Positions 35,070 to 46,200 of a DNA stretch of 64,000 bases are shown here, in pieces. Source of the stretch: Gallionella sp. (GTDB lineage: Bacteria; Pseudomonadota; Gammaproteobacteria; Burkholderiales; Gallionellaceae); NCBI GenBank assembly GCA_028707275.1, contig JAQTUP010000006.1, positions 108,248 to 172,247 on the forward strand, read 5' to 3'. The stretch's first letter is position 1. Each line of letters opens with the position of its first letter. The notes below the pieces were generated by a model. The model had not been told where the DNA came from, did not search any database, and saw only the letters and a list, made by a program, of their open reading frames with translations. The position numbers and the translations under genes are program-made.

Positions 35070-38000
35070 TTATAGTCTGGCTTCAAACTGTTCAACCGGC
35101 ATGGGTTCGCCGAAATAATAGCCCTGATAGGCCATGCAGCCCAATTTTTGCAGCAGTAACAGCTGCGCCTTCGTTTCCACGCCCTCGGCAATCACGTTCA
35201 GCCGGAAGTTTTTCGCCATGTCGATGATGGTTTGTACCATGACGGCATCGCTCGAATCAGAGGTCATATCGCGTACGAAGCTCTGGTCTATCTTGATCTG
35301 GTCAAGCGGCAATTGTTTCAGGTAGGACAAGGATGAATAGCCGGTTCCGAAATCATCCATCGACAATTTGATGCCCAGTCCCTTGAGTCCGTGCATTTTA
35401 CGTATCACATCGCTGACGTCTGTCAGAATCACGCTCTCGGTCAGTTCAAGCTTCAGACGCGATGCAACGATCCTGTGGCGATTCATGACGGCGGCGACTT
35501 TTTCCACAAAATCAGTCTCTCTGAACTGCTGCGCACTGACGTTCACTGCCAGCGTCATATGAAGTGTTGATTCGCATGTGCTCCAGGCGACAAGTTGCCT
35601 GCACGCCATATCCAGCACCCACCAGCCTATCTCCAGGATAAGCGAACATTCCTCGGCAACGGGTATGAACTGCGCAGGGTAAACCATGCCGCGCACAGGA
35701 TGCAGCCAGCGAACCAGTACCTCGGCTCCGAGCACCCGCTGATCATTGTCTACCTGAATCTGATAGTACAGCTGTAATTGCTGGTTCGGCACTGCATGGC
35801 GCAAATCAGACTCCAGAGCGGCGCGCGTTTCAATTGCCAGCTGCATTGCTGTATCAAAAAAACGCACAGTATTACGCCCTGATTCTTTTGCGTTGTAGAC
35901 CGCCATCTCGGCATATTTAAACAAATCGACGGCGGTAACCTCGCTGCCGCAATACAGGACTACACCGATACTCGTGGAAATGGCGTATTCGGTATTCTCA
36001 AGCAAATAGGGGGTTGTCAGGGATGAACGAATTTTCTCGGCAATAACGGACGCTTTTTGTGTCGCTTTTTCGGGATGCTCGTCGAGTGCGTTCAGCAGCA
36101 CCACAAAATCATCCCCTCCGATACGTGCTGTCGTGTCACCTTCGCTCACACAGGCTTTGATGCGCTGCGCAACTTCAACTAACAGCAAATCGCCGTACTC
36201 ATGCCCCTGCGTATCGTTGAGTGTTTTAAAACTGTCAAGGTCTATGAATAACACCGCCCCATACAGGTGATGGTTCGAAGAGGCAGATAAGGAGGCTTTT
36301 ATCCTGTCCATGAGCAAACGACGATTGGGCAGGCCGGTCAGCCCATCGTAGAAGGCCAGATTATGTATTTCAATTTCAGCCTGTTTGCGATCGGTAATGT
36401 CAGAAAATAGCGCCACATAATGTTGCACGTTGCCATGTTCATCGCGCACGGCGCTGATGTTCTGCATTTCTGCGTACACCTCCCCATTTTTGCGTTTATT
36501 CAAAATCTCGCCATAGTGGACGCCGTGTTCGATAAGGTTGAGCCACATGGCCGCATAAAACTCGCGCTTCTGTCTTCCTGATTTTAGAATACGCGGATTG
36601 TGACCGGTTACTTCCTCGCGGCTGTAACCGGTAATGGTCGTGAACGCTTCATTGACTTCAAGGATCGTGCCGTCCGGACTGGTAATCATGATGGCTTCAC
36701 TCGCATGAGTAAAGACGCTTGAGGAGAGCACGAGTCTGGCCTCGGCTTGTTTCTTGTCGGTGATATCGTGAATGATACTAAACAGCATGAGGCGACCGGC
36801 TGTTTCAACAGGCGTTGAATGTACCTCCACATCGCGCATCTCTCCTGAGGCCAGACGGTGTTGAAACAGGAAGTGCCCGCGCTCCTTATGCAAGGCCTTT
36901 CTGGTGTTTTCGGCAATGCGCTCCTGCGGCAGGGTGTTGATTTCGCTGATTTTCATGCCAATCAACCGGCTGCGAGGATAGCCGTAGTAGACGATGGCCG
37001 ACTGATTGGCATCTTCTATGCTCCCGTTTTCAGGATCAATCAGCAGCATGACCGAGGCGTTGCTCTCGAAGAAGGAATGAAAGCGTCGTTCGCTGACGAT
37101 CAGTTCCTCGGTCGCCCGTTTTTTTTCAATGGCAACGCTTGCCAGGCTCGCAGACTGCTCGATGAGTTGGATGTCGGCGTCAGAGGGGGGGTGAGGCTGG
37201 CGATAATAGATGGCAAAGGTGCCCAGCACGATGCCGGTGGCCGAGAGTATGGGCTGTGACCAGCAGGCCGCCAGATTGGCGCGCGCAGCAAGTGCCCGGC
37301 AGGGCGCCCAGTCGGGGTGAGTCCGGATGTTTTCAACTACGACGCGTTCACCTGTGAATGTTGCCGTTCCAAAGGAGCCCACGCCCTTTCCGATTTCAAT
37401 GGCTTCAATCGCCTCGTTATAAAAATCAGGCAGACTGGGCGCAATGCCCCGTCCGAGATGCAGCCCGTCCTTGTCCAGCAATGAGATGCTGCAAATCATG
37501 AGCGGATTTACATTTTCAACACACAACACAATCGCTTTGAGGATGTTGTCGAGTGTATCATCGCTTGCCAGCATTTCCAGGATGTGCGTTCTGAATTTTC
37601 CGAGCTTCTCGACCTGGTTGCGTTCGGTCATGATCGATCTTTCACGCCGATAAGCGGTACCTAAACCCAGGCAACCGATCAGCCAGATTAAACCGTGCGA
37701 GAAGGATAATTCACGGGTTCTTGTCAATTGAGCATCCATAAATGGGGTCAATAGCACATAAGCGCCGATGCCACCGCGAATATCTCCCACCTTATAGCCT
37801 TGAGTGGCGTGGCATTTTAGGCAACCTTGCGAAACTGGCAGCGATTGCATCAATCTCAGGTAGGGTTTGTCACCGATATCGGTCACCTCCAGCATTTCCT
37901 TTTTGCCCTGTTCGAAGCTTTTCAGTGCCCTGATTTCCCACGCGTCAGGTTTATTGTCAGGATTTAACAGTTTCAGGCTGGTAAGGTGGCTCAGGTCTTT

Positions 38001-38324
38001 TTTGTCGCCATTGAAATCATCCTGAATTTCCCTGACCACATAAGCCGGGTTCATCAGGGTTAGTTTCATGCCTGTGGTTGTGACAACATCACGGTCGGGC
38101 ACTTTAAGATAAGGGTTGGGCGGAGTGTGTGAACTGGGCTGTACATAGACGCCGCCGTGTGAGGTTGCCCAGTCACGAAATTCGATATCCTTGGCGATGC
38201 GTGCGCGGGCGATGGTGGCCACGTCATTTAGCGTGTTGCGCTCAATCTGACGCAGGTTCCATATCAGCGAGCCTGCAACCAATACGATCCAGCCGGCCAG
38301 AAGCAAGAGGTAATTACGCAACAT
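35070..38324 (-). CDS. DUF3365-GAF-PAS-PAS-GGDEF-EAL c-di-GMP signalling protein
   Basis: This 1084-residue membrane protein has a TM at 4-21 and a periplasmic DUF3365-like domain with CxxCH ('GCLKCHATQGY', C168/C171/H172). A TM near 198-215 is followed by a GAF domain (~240-400), two PAS domains (~415-655), GGDEF (~665-820) and EAL (~830-1075). The GGDEF motif reads 'RIGGDDFVVLL' and the EAL signature 'GAEVLVRWLHPVRG' (EVL). Other EAL catalytic landmarks ('LELTESVIL', 'MDDFGTGYSSLSYLKQLPLD', 'VIAEGVE') are present. Phosphodiesterase activity is likely, and cyclase activity is uncertain. It lies beside the MASE1 protein on the same strand. Confidence 0.87.
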   Translation of the reverse strand: MLRNYLLLLAGWIVLVAGSLIWNLRQIERNTLNDVATIARARIAKDIEFRDWATSHGGVYVQPSSHTPPNPYLKVPDRDVVTTTGMKLTLMNPAYVVREIQDDFNGDKKDLSHLTSLKLLNPDNKPDAWEIRALKSFEQGKKEMLEVTDIGDKPYLRLMQSLPVSQGCLKCHATQGYKVGDIRGGIGAYVLLTPFMDAQLTRTRELSFSHGLIWLIGCLGLGTAYRRERSIMTERNQVEKLGKFRTHILEMLASDDTLDNILKAIVLCVENVNPLMICSISLLDKDGLHLGRGIAPSLPDFYNEAIEAIEIGKGVGSFGTATFTGERVVVENIRTHPDWAPCRALAARANLAACWSQPILSATGIVLGTFAIYYRQPHPPSDADIQLIEQSASLASVAIEKKRATEELIVSERRFHSFFESNASVMLLIDPENGSIEDANQSAIVYYGYPRSRLIGMKISEINTLPQERIAENTRKALHKERGHFLFQHRLASGEMRDVEVHSTPVETAGRLMLFSIIHDITDKKQAEARLVLSSSVFTHASEAIMITSPDGTILEVNEAFTTITGYSREEVTGHNPRILKSGRQKREFYAAMWLNLIEHGVHYGEILNKRKNGEVYAEMQNISAVRDEHGNVQHYVALFSDITDRKQAEIEIHNLAFYDGLTGLPNRRLLMDRIKASLSASSNHHLYGAVLFIDLDSFKTLNDTQGHEYGDLLLVEVAQRIKACVSEGDTTARIGGDDFVVLLNALDEHPEKATQKASVIAEKIRSSLTTPYLLENTEYAISTSIGVVLYCGSEVTAVDLFKYAEMAVYNAKESGRNTVRFFDTAMQLAIETRAALESDLRHAVPNQQLQLYYQIQVDNDQRVLGAEVLVRWLHPVRGMVYPAQFIPVAEECSLILEIGWWVLDMACRQLVAWSTCESTLHMTLAVNVSAQQFRETDFVEKVAAVMNRHRIVASRLKLELTESVILTDVSDVIRKMHGLKGLGIKLSMDDFGTGYSSLSYLKQLPLDQIKIDQSFVRDMTSDSSDAVMVQTIIDMAKNFRLNVIAEGVETKAQLLLLQKLGCMAYQGYYFGEPMPVEQFEARL

Positions 38325-38342
38325 GGTGAGCGATGATTCTGA

Positions 38343-41300
38343 TCATTTTGTATCCTCTGGCGCATCATAAAACCGGATCTGGTTACGCCCGGACGCTTTT
38401 GCCAGATACATGGCGGCATCAGCCCATTTGAAAATATCGTTCTGACTGTCCTCATGGTCGATAAACATGGCAACGCCTATGCTCGCCGTGCAACGATGAC
38501 AGACTCTCGATGCCGTTTGTCCATCGGGATGAACTGTCAACCAGTAAGGGGCAGATAAAGCGGCAAGGGTTTTTTCGGCGACAGCAAAAGCTTGTGCGAC
38601 GGATGTTACCTTATCCGTACCTAGCTCACCTAGGATCACGACAAATTCATCTCCGCCGAACCGGGCGACGGTATCCATCTCGCGGATACAATTTTTTAGC
38701 CGCGCGGCCGCCTCAATCAACAACAGATCGCCGACCACATGTCCATGCGTGTCATTGAGCGGCTTGAAATTATCCAGATCAAGGAACATCAGCGCGCAAT
38801 AGCATGCACTTCGTTTGCTCGCGGCCATGGCCTGAACCAGGCGATCGCTGAGTAAACGCCGGTTGGGCAGTAGGGTCAACGGGTCGTAGAAGGCCAGATT
38901 GCGGATCTGCTCTTCGGCCTGTTTGCGTCCGCTGATATCGCGCGATAAAACAATATAACTGGTTTGCTGTACGCCAGTGAGTCTGGCCACCGATAATTCA
39001 AACCAAGTCTCTCCTTGCGGCAAGGAAAGTTTGATCTGGTGTCCGAATGACTGCCCCTTGAGCCTTGCCTCGTCAATTGCCGCGAGCGTTTCCTCTGCGG
39101 CTGACGCGGGAAGAATTTCATTAACGGTGCGCCCGATCAGTTGTTTTGCGGAGGCCGCAAGCAGCTCGTCCTGGTTGCTCCATACGTTCAGATAGCGGCC
39201 ATTGTGATCAAGTTCAAACATCAAATCAGGCACGGCACTTAACAAGGCATTGAACCGTTGGTTGCTTATTTTCAGCGCGTCTTCGGCCTGTTTGCGCTCG
39301 GTGATGTCGGCGATAAAACCGTGCCACAGCACCGAGCCATCCGCATCCTTTTGTGGCATCGCATTGCCCAGCAACCAGCGTATCGTGCCATCGTCAAACC
39401 TGACCCGGTACTCATGACGCCACAGGCTGAGTTCACGCGCCGATTTTCGGATGGTTGCGCCAACCTCTGCCAGGTCTTCCGGATGAATAATGCCCAATAT
39501 TCTGGACGCATCCTTGCGGACGTCTTCCGGACTGACCCGATATATCTCGCGTATCCCTTCGCTGACGAAAGGAAAAGACGCGTGGCCATCGGGACGTAAA
39601 CGAAACTGGTAGACAACTCCCGGGACATTGTTGGCAATTTTACTAAGAAGGTTTAACGCGGCCTCCTTGGCCTCTTCCATCTGTTTTCTTGCGGTGATGT
39701 CCTGTATCAGCGTGATTCTGGCAGGAACAGTGCCGTACAGCATAGGTACTGAACTGAGTGAGACGATGATAGGTGTGCCGTCTTTTTTCTTGTGGTGCCA
39801 TTCTCCAAAGATGACGCCTTCGGGCGACCTGGCAATTACCCGGTCAAGTTCGGGCATATATTCCGCAGTACGAACGTCGCGCAGCGTCATCTGGCCAAAC
39901 TCTTCGCGCGAGTATCCGTATTTTTCGATTGCGCGATCATTGACCATCAAAAATTTAAGGCTGTTCTCCTCGAAGACCCACATTGGCATCGGATTGTCAT
40001 TAAAGAGTAACTGGTAACGCTGTTCGCTGTCTGACAACTGCCGTGTTCTGTCCTCGACCTCTTCCTTCATGCGAGAGGTATAGCCTGTGCCGAACAACAG
40101 CAATGAACCGAACAAACCGGTGCCCAGCAGACCTGCTGCCAGGACGCCCCAGCTTTGCCAGCTTTGGTGCTGTGCGATATAGGCGGGTGTCGGGGCGGTT
40201 TCGAACCGGTAATGACGAGTGCCAAAATTGAAATTCCGTTGGTACAAACTCGGGAGTGTCGCAGACGGAAAATTGTCGTATATCGTCTTGTGATCATCCT
40301 GATCGATGAGCCGGGTATAAATCAGGGAGCGCTTGTCCGCCAGCAGTTTGTTCATGAAATCATTCATGCGCAATACGGAAGAAACTGTCCCGGCCTTCCT
40401 GTCATGCGGATTGACTGACAATAGCAGCAACACGCCAGGTTGCTGATCGCGTCCTTGTACCAGTTTTACTGCGGCCGATGCGATGATAGCTTCAGCGCTT
40501 TCAGCCTTGTTCAGCGCCTCCTGACGCACCGGGTCGGAGGCCAGGTCGAATCCTGCGGCGGACTCGTTGCCTGCAACGGGTTCGATATAGATGACAGGGT
40601 AGTACATGCTCCGCTTGGCTGCCCGTTGCAGTTGCCCGGTCGCGCTGCGCTCGCGAATTTCAAAACCGGGAACCTCTTTGCGTTGTTCGGCTTCGAACAG
40701 GGCGCGCTCTGTTCCATCCATCGGGGTTTCCCAGGACAGCGCCTGAATCATCGGAAAACGCGTCAATATTCTTTTCACAAAATTGTGAAATTCACCCCGT
40801 GTGACGGTACCTTCGGTATCGTGCATGAACAGTCCTGCCATTTGTTCGAGCAAAAATTCCTGCTCATCGAGTCTGTTCTGAACCTGACTTGCGGCTTGCA
40901 GGGAATATTGACGAAATTCCGCCAGCGAATATCTCGTCTCCCACTGATTGACCTTGAGAAAAAGTCCCACAAACAGAAAAAATGTCAGGAAGATCGGCAC
41001 AGCGACCGTGGATACTCGACTTTTCCATAGCCCGCGTGGTTCACCGGCCAAAATCATGACCAGCGGGAACATCACTATCACGCCCAGCGTGTCGCCTGTC
41101 CACCAGCTCGCGAAGTTCGCGGCAAAGTCGCGAGGATTGATCAGGCCCAGGAGCCAAAGGCCTGTGACCGAAAGGCTGGCGCTGGTCAGGCAGATAAGCG
41201 GCGTGTGCAACAGGAAACGCAGGATGTCATGACCTCGCGCAAGTGCGGCAGGATAACCGATCAGTCTGCGCAAACCCCAGCCACCTGCTGCCGCCTGCAA

Positions 41301-41696
41301 CATTGAGGCGGTGGCGATGATCGTTGCCGCACTGAAGCTTGTGCCGGAAAATGGCAAATTTGCAGAGTAGCCTACCCAGATATTGAGCAGCCACGAGCCG
41401 AGAAAAATCCAGGGCAGTGTTTTTTTGCCACCAATGAAAGCGGCCGCAATCGCAATGCCTGCGGAGGGGAATATCGGGGAGGCATAACCGGGCGGCAGTG
41501 CCAGCATCATTCCGAGCTTGCCTGCCACGACATAGGCTACCGTCAGCAGCAAATACACCCAAATTGTCCGCACAGCCCGGCCTGCCGGCATGAATCCGGA
41601 GGTGCCTGAATCCTGCCCGTTTAAAGGGGAGTTTTGACTGTCCGATGACACCCTGGATACCTGTCTTTCTCCGAATGACTGTGGCCGTGTTGGCAC
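38343..41696 (-). CDS. MASE1-CHASE-PAS-GGDEF diguanylate cyclase
   Basis: This 1117-residue protein has an N-terminal MASE1 multi-TM sensor (~45-275, 'LGMMLALPPGYASPIFPSAG', 'GIAIAAAFIGGKKTLPWIFL'). A CHASE-type periplasmic domain (~300-500, 'QALSWETPMDGTERALFEAE') and a TM follow. Three PAS domains come next, one marked by 'HEYRVRFDDGTIRWLLG', and then a C-terminal GGDEF with intact 'RFGGDEFVVILGELGTD' and the I-site 'REMD'. It should synthesise c-di-GMP in response to a small ligand. It lies 18 bases upstream of the GGDEF-EAL gene, so synthesis and breakdown enzymes are likely co-expressed. Confidence 0.88.
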   Translation of the reverse strand: MPTRPQSFGERQVSRVSSDSQNSPLNGQDSGTSGFMPAGRAVRTIWVYLLLTVAYVVAGKLGMMLALPPGYASPIFPSAGIAIAAAFIGGKKTLPWIFLGSWLLNIWVGYSANLPFSGTSFSAATIIATASMLQAAAGGWGLRRLIGYPAALARGHDILRFLLHTPLICLTSASLSVTGLWLLGLINPRDFAANFASWWTGDTLGVIVMFPLVMILAGEPRGLWKSRVSTVAVPIFLTFFLFVGLFLKVNQWETRYSLAEFRQYSLQAASQVQNRLDEQEFLLEQMAGLFMHDTEGTVTRGEFHNFVKRILTRFPMIQALSWETPMDGTERALFEAEQRKEVPGFEIRERSATGQLQRAAKRSMYYPVIYIEPVAGNESAAGFDLASDPVRQEALNKAESAEAIIASAAVKLVQGRDQQPGVLLLLSVNPHDRKAGTVSSVLRMNDFMNKLLADKRSLIYTRLIDQDDHKTIYDNFPSATLPSLYQRNFNFGTRHYRFETAPTPAYIAQHQSWQSWGVLAAGLLGTGLFGSLLLFGTGYTSRMKEEVEDRTRQLSDSEQRYQLLFNDNPMPMWVFEENSLKFLMVNDRAIEKYGYSREEFGQMTLRDVRTAEYMPELDRVIARSPEGVIFGEWHHKKKDGTPIIVSLSSVPMLYGTVPARITLIQDITARKQMEEAKEAALNLLSKIANNVPGVVYQFRLRPDGHASFPFVSEGIREIYRVSPEDVRKDASRILGIIHPEDLAEVGATIRKSARELSLWRHEYRVRFDDGTIRWLLGNAMPQKDADGSVLWHGFIADITERKQAEDALKISNQRFNALLSAVPDLMFELDHNGRYLNVWSNQDELLAASAKQLIGRTVNEILPASAAEETLAAIDEARLKGQSFGHQIKLSLPQGETWFELSVARLTGVQQTSYIVLSRDISGRKQAEEQIRNLAFYDPLTLLPNRRLLSDRLVQAMAASKRSACYCALMFLDLDNFKPLNDTHGHVVGDLLLIEAAARLKNCIREMDTVARFGGDEFVVILGELGTDKVTSVAQAFAVAEKTLAALSAPYWLTVHPDGQTASRVCHRCTASIGVAMFIDHEDSQNDIFKWADAAMYLAKASGRNQIRFYDAPEDTK

Positions 41697-41992
41697 GGGT
41701 CGGTTAATACCTGACCTGTATCATCAGCGCATCTTATAGCAGTAATATCCCTGTTTACAACCCATAGATGATCAGCGGGCCTTGCGGCGCGACCGATGTC
41801 ACGGCGTAACACCCGCTAATTCGGATACAATTCACGGGCAAGCCTCTTTGGGTCATACCGGCTCCGGCGAAAATCATACCGGGGAATTTTGGCTCATCCG
41901 GCATGCATGGAATATTCTGTCGTATCAATCTGTTGAAAACCGATTTTCAGGCCAGGCGTCGATTGTCATGAACGCCAAAATTTGAGGACGCA

Positions 41993-43249
41993 ATGAAATT
42001 CATTCACACAGCCGATATTCACCTCGACAGCCCCCTGTCAGGCCTGGCCGCCTACAAGGATGCGCCATCTGATCTGCTGCGAACGGTCACGCGCGATGCG
42101 TTTACCCGGCTGGTGGATCTGGCCATCGAGGAGAGCGTTGATTTTATGGTCATCGCAGGCGATCTTTATGATGGCAGCTGGAAGGACTACAACACCGGGC
42201 ATTTTTTCTGCCGCGAAATGGGTCGACTGAACAAGGCTATGATTCCTGTCTATCTTCTGTTCGGTAATCACGATGCCGAGAGCGAGATGACCCGTAAACT
42301 GATGCTGCCGCTCAATGTTCACCTGTTCGACACCCTCCGAGCCACCACCCATCGCATCGAGGCGCTCAAAGTCGCCCTGCACGGGCGCAGCTACAAGGTG
42401 GCGGCCACCGTGGAAAACTTGTCTGCCGGCTATCCTGAACCGGTTGCCGGATGGCTCAATATCGGCGTGCTGCATACCGCGCTCGAAGGCTATGCCGCAC
42501 ATGCCAGTTATGCGCCTTGCTCGCAGGCCGAACTGGCCGCCAAAGGTTACGACTACTGGGCGCTGGGCCATGTGCATGAATATGCCGTCCTGAATGAAAA
42601 CCCGTGGGTGGTGTTCCCCGGTAATTTGCAGGGGCGGCACATCCGCGAAACCGGTGCGCGTGGAGCGGTGATGGTCAACGCAGACGAGGCCGGGATTCGT
42701 TCTGTCGAGCGTGTGCTGGTCGATACGCTGCGCTGGCATGTGCTGGAGGTCGATGCCGGTGACGCGGATACCTTGTCCGATGTGGCAAGGCTGGCAGGGC
42801 GCGCCTTTGAAGAGCTGGTGGCGGATACGCCGTCGACAATCTATCTGTCAGTGCGCGTCATCATCCGGGGTCGGACGGCGGCGCACGGCGAGCTGTTCGG
42901 CCTGGAACATCACCTGCGTGAAGAAATTCTGGGGCAGGCAGCAGGCCTTGGCATAGACCGGCTCTGGGTGGAAAAGGTGCGCATAGAGACCTCGCCTGTG
43001 AGCGATGCTGCCAGCATGAGCGAGCGATCGGATGCGATTGCCCAGTTGCAGACCTATCTTGCTGGTGCGCCCGACGATGACGCGTTTTTAGATTCCCTGC
43101 TGGAGACGCTGCGCCCGCTGGTCGACAGGATGCCCATAGAGGTGATTCGCTCCTTACCCGAGCTCGATTTGATTCGCAGCGGGGACGTCGTCTCCATTGT
43201 CAGGTCCGTAGCCCCGGGCTTGTTGGCCTATCTTGATACCTCGAACTGA
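41993..43249 (+). CDS. DNA repair exonuclease of the SbcD/YhaO type
   Basis: This 418-residue calcineurin-like metallophosphoesterase has 'FIHTADIHLDSPLSGL', 'FMVIAGDLYDGSWKDY', 'YLLFGNHDAESEMTRK' and 'GYDYWALGHVHEYAVL', which give the full set of metal ligands. A YhaO-like C-terminal capping region follows. Such proteins form complexes with SMC-like ATPases that process DNA ends. The partner gene starts seven bases downstream. The ~296-bp gap before this gene (41697-41992) shows no gene. Confidence 0.9.
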   Translation: MKFIHTADIHLDSPLSGLAAYKDAPSDLLRTVTRDAFTRLVDLAIEESVDFMVIAGDLYDGSWKDYNTGHFFCREMGRLNKAMIPVYLLFGNHDAESEMTRKLMLPLNVHLFDTLRATTHRIEALKVALHGRSYKVAATVENLSAGYPEPVAGWLNIGVLHTALEGYAAHASYAPCSQAELAAKGYDYWALGHVHEYAVLNENPWVVFPGNLQGRHIRETGARGAVMVNADEAGIRSVERVLVDTLRWHVLEVDAGDADTLSDVARLAGRAFEELVADTPSTIYLSVRVIIRGRTAAHGELFGLEHHLREEILGQAAGLGIDRLWVEKVRIETSPVSDAASMSERSDAIAQLQTYLAGAPDDDAFLDSLLETLRPLVDRMPIEVIRSLPELDLIRSGDVVSIVRSVAPGLLAYLDTSN

Positions 43250-43256
43250 GAACACT

Positions 43257-46200
43257 ATGCGTATTGAACGTCTTGATCTGTTGCGCTACGGGAAATTTAC
43301 AGGCAAATCTGTGTCGCTGCCCAAGGCCGCCCGTGATTTTCATCTGATTATCGGCCCCAATGAGGCGGGAAAATCCACGCTGCGAAGTGCGATACAGGAT
43401 TTGCTGTTTGGCATTGAAATCAAATCTCGCTACGATTTTATTCATTCGCGCAAGGAGATGCTTGTCGGCGCATCGATCAGCCAGTCAGGTGAGCAGCTGG
43501 ACTTTGTTCGCAGCTATGTACGGACAAAAGTCGCTGCAAAAACCCTGCAAAATATCCATGGTGCACCCTTGCCGGACAATGCCTTGCTGCCTTTTACAGG
43601 GCCGGTTGACCGGGTATTTTTTGACCGTATGTTCGGCCTCAATCACGAGCGTCTGGTCAGCGGCGGGCAAGAAATGCTCAGCGCCTCGAATGATATCGGT
43701 CAGATGCTTTTTCAGGCGGCCGCCGGGATAGGAAGTCTGGGCGAGATTCGCGACAAGCTGGAGGCAGAGGCGGATCAGCTCTGGACTAAGAATAAGTCCG
43801 GCAGTCGCGAATATTACATCGCCAGTGCCGAGCTAGCCCTGGCTGATGCCGCGCTCAAACAGGCGATTGTGCGCACTAAAGACTGGCAGGAGGCTCGCGA
43901 TAAGGTCGGGCAGATTACCGAAAGCATCAGGCTGGCACAGGTGCAATATCGCGCCCTTGAGACCGAACGCGTCCGACTGGAACGGGTGCGCCGTGTGGCG
44001 CCCGTGCTCGGTGCATCAGGCGATGTCGATCGCGAACTGGCCGCGCTCGGGGCTGCGGCTTTGCTGCCGGCGGATGCGGCAGCGCAGTTGGCGCATTCGG
44101 AGCATGATATCGCGATTAACCGTCAGTCTCTGATGCTTTTCGAACAGCAGTTATCGGCGCTTGAGGCGAAAATCAAGCTGGTCAGACCGGATGAGCTGAT
44201 CCTCTGTCGGGCTCAGGATATAGAAGCGCTGTCTGCGACGCGACAGCAATTGCGCAATCACGAAGGCGATATCCTCCGTCGTGAGGGGGAAATCCAAATA
44301 TTGTCGCAGGCAGTCGATGAGTATGCGCGTCAACTCGGATGGACTGAGCAAGGTGAACAGGCTGTTTCCCGGCGGTTGCCGACCAGGCTTGTGCGCTCGG
44401 CGATTGACCATCTTGTCAGGCGCCATGAGGCGCTCACCCAGGTACTGGCAAATGCGCAGGAAACGCATGCTGGCCGTGTGGATGAAGTCAACTCCATCGA
44501 TGCGGAAATTGCGGCGCTCAACAGGGTGAATATTCCGGCAGCACTGACAGAGGCCCTGGCCCATGCCAGATCTTTCGGGGATGTGTCATCCCGGCAGCGG
44601 CATCTTGATGCGCAAATGGGCAAGTTGCAGCGCGAACTCGACGCATTGTTGCCGACCCTGGGCCCGTTCAATCCAGGCATAGGGCAGTTGCGCGCACTGC
44701 ATCTGCCAGCACGGGATGAAATAGCCGACCTGATCAGGCAGCGCCGCGATCTTGGGTCAACCCTGTGCTCGCTCAACGAACGTCTTGCAGACACCAAAGC
44801 GGCCGCAGGTTCCTTGCAAAGGGATATTTCAAATTATCAATCCCGGCATCATCCTGTGACGCTGGCGGATGTGAAAAAACTGCGCGATTCTCGCGATTTG
44901 ACCTGGAAAGTCATCAAGACAGGCATCAAAACGCTGGCTGAATCAGCTGATTTTTATGAGCGGGAGGTTGCAGATTCCGATGCGCTTTCCGATCAGCGTC
45001 ACGATACTGCCCAGCAGGCCATCGAGCTTCAGTCCCGGACTGACCGCATGCATGACCTGCAACAAAAACTGGCCGACCTTGAGTCGCGCATCGAACAAAT
45101 TACGCAGGAAACAGACCGTATTGATGCGAACTGGCGTGTGCGGATAAATGCCATTGGCCTGGAGGGCATGTCACTGTCACAGGTGACCGACTGGCGAGAG
45201 GCGCGCGAGGAGGTGCTCCGCGCCTGTGAGGTTCTGACAGATGCACAAGTTGAGAAAGAGACATTTGCAAATAATATTGCCCAGGCTCGCGCGAATCTGA
45301 CCGAAGCTGTGTTGACCATCCGTCCGTCGATAGCCGAATCTGGTCTTGCAGAGCTGATTTTGCTGGCAGAGGAGATCATCAGCACGGCACGCCGGGATCA
45401 TGCCAGACTCGATGCGCTGACCGGTCAGAAAATCCGTGCTGAGGCGGCCATCCCTGATTTGAGCCACCGTGTCATCCAGGCGCAGTCATCGCTCGATCAG
45501 TGGCGGTCCGAACTGGAAAAAAACCTCTCGTCAGCCCATCTGCCAACGGACGCGAATATGGGCGCGATTGTCAGTGCGTGCGAACTGTTCGAGCGCATGA
45601 CCCGCGATATCGAAAAAATAAGGGAGATTCGCATCAATCGCATCGATGCGATGCGTGCTGATCTCGATGATTTTGCCAGTGCCGCAGCCTCCCTGGCGGA
45701 AGTCGTCGCCCCGACAATTGCGCAGCAGACGGCAGGCCAGATTGCATTGACGTTGGCAGAGTTCTTGCAACAGGCGCGTAGCGAATTGAATGAGCAGGCG
45801 CGCTTGCGTGCCGAGTTCGATAAGGTCAAAGGGCAGGAACGCGCTGCTGCCAGCACCATCGTACGGGCGCAGGCAGCCCTTTTGCCGCTGTTGCAGTTGA
45901 GCTGCGCCACAGACAATGAAGGTTTGCGTGCCGCGATTGAGCAATCGGATCGGCGGCGTATTTTGCGGGCAAGCTCAGACTCGCTCAAAGTGCAATTGTT
46001 GCAAGCCGGGGACGGGTTAGGGCGCGAAGTGCTGGAGGCTGAATGTTCAGCCGTTGATACGGTGTCCATCGCCTCCCGTTTGTCGGAAATCAATGTGCGA
46101 CTAAACGAGGTGGTAAACCTGCAAAATCGTCTGTCGGGCGAGCAAAATTCTGCCGTGACCGCGCTGGGCAAGATTGCAGGGCAGGATGAGGCGGCGCGGG

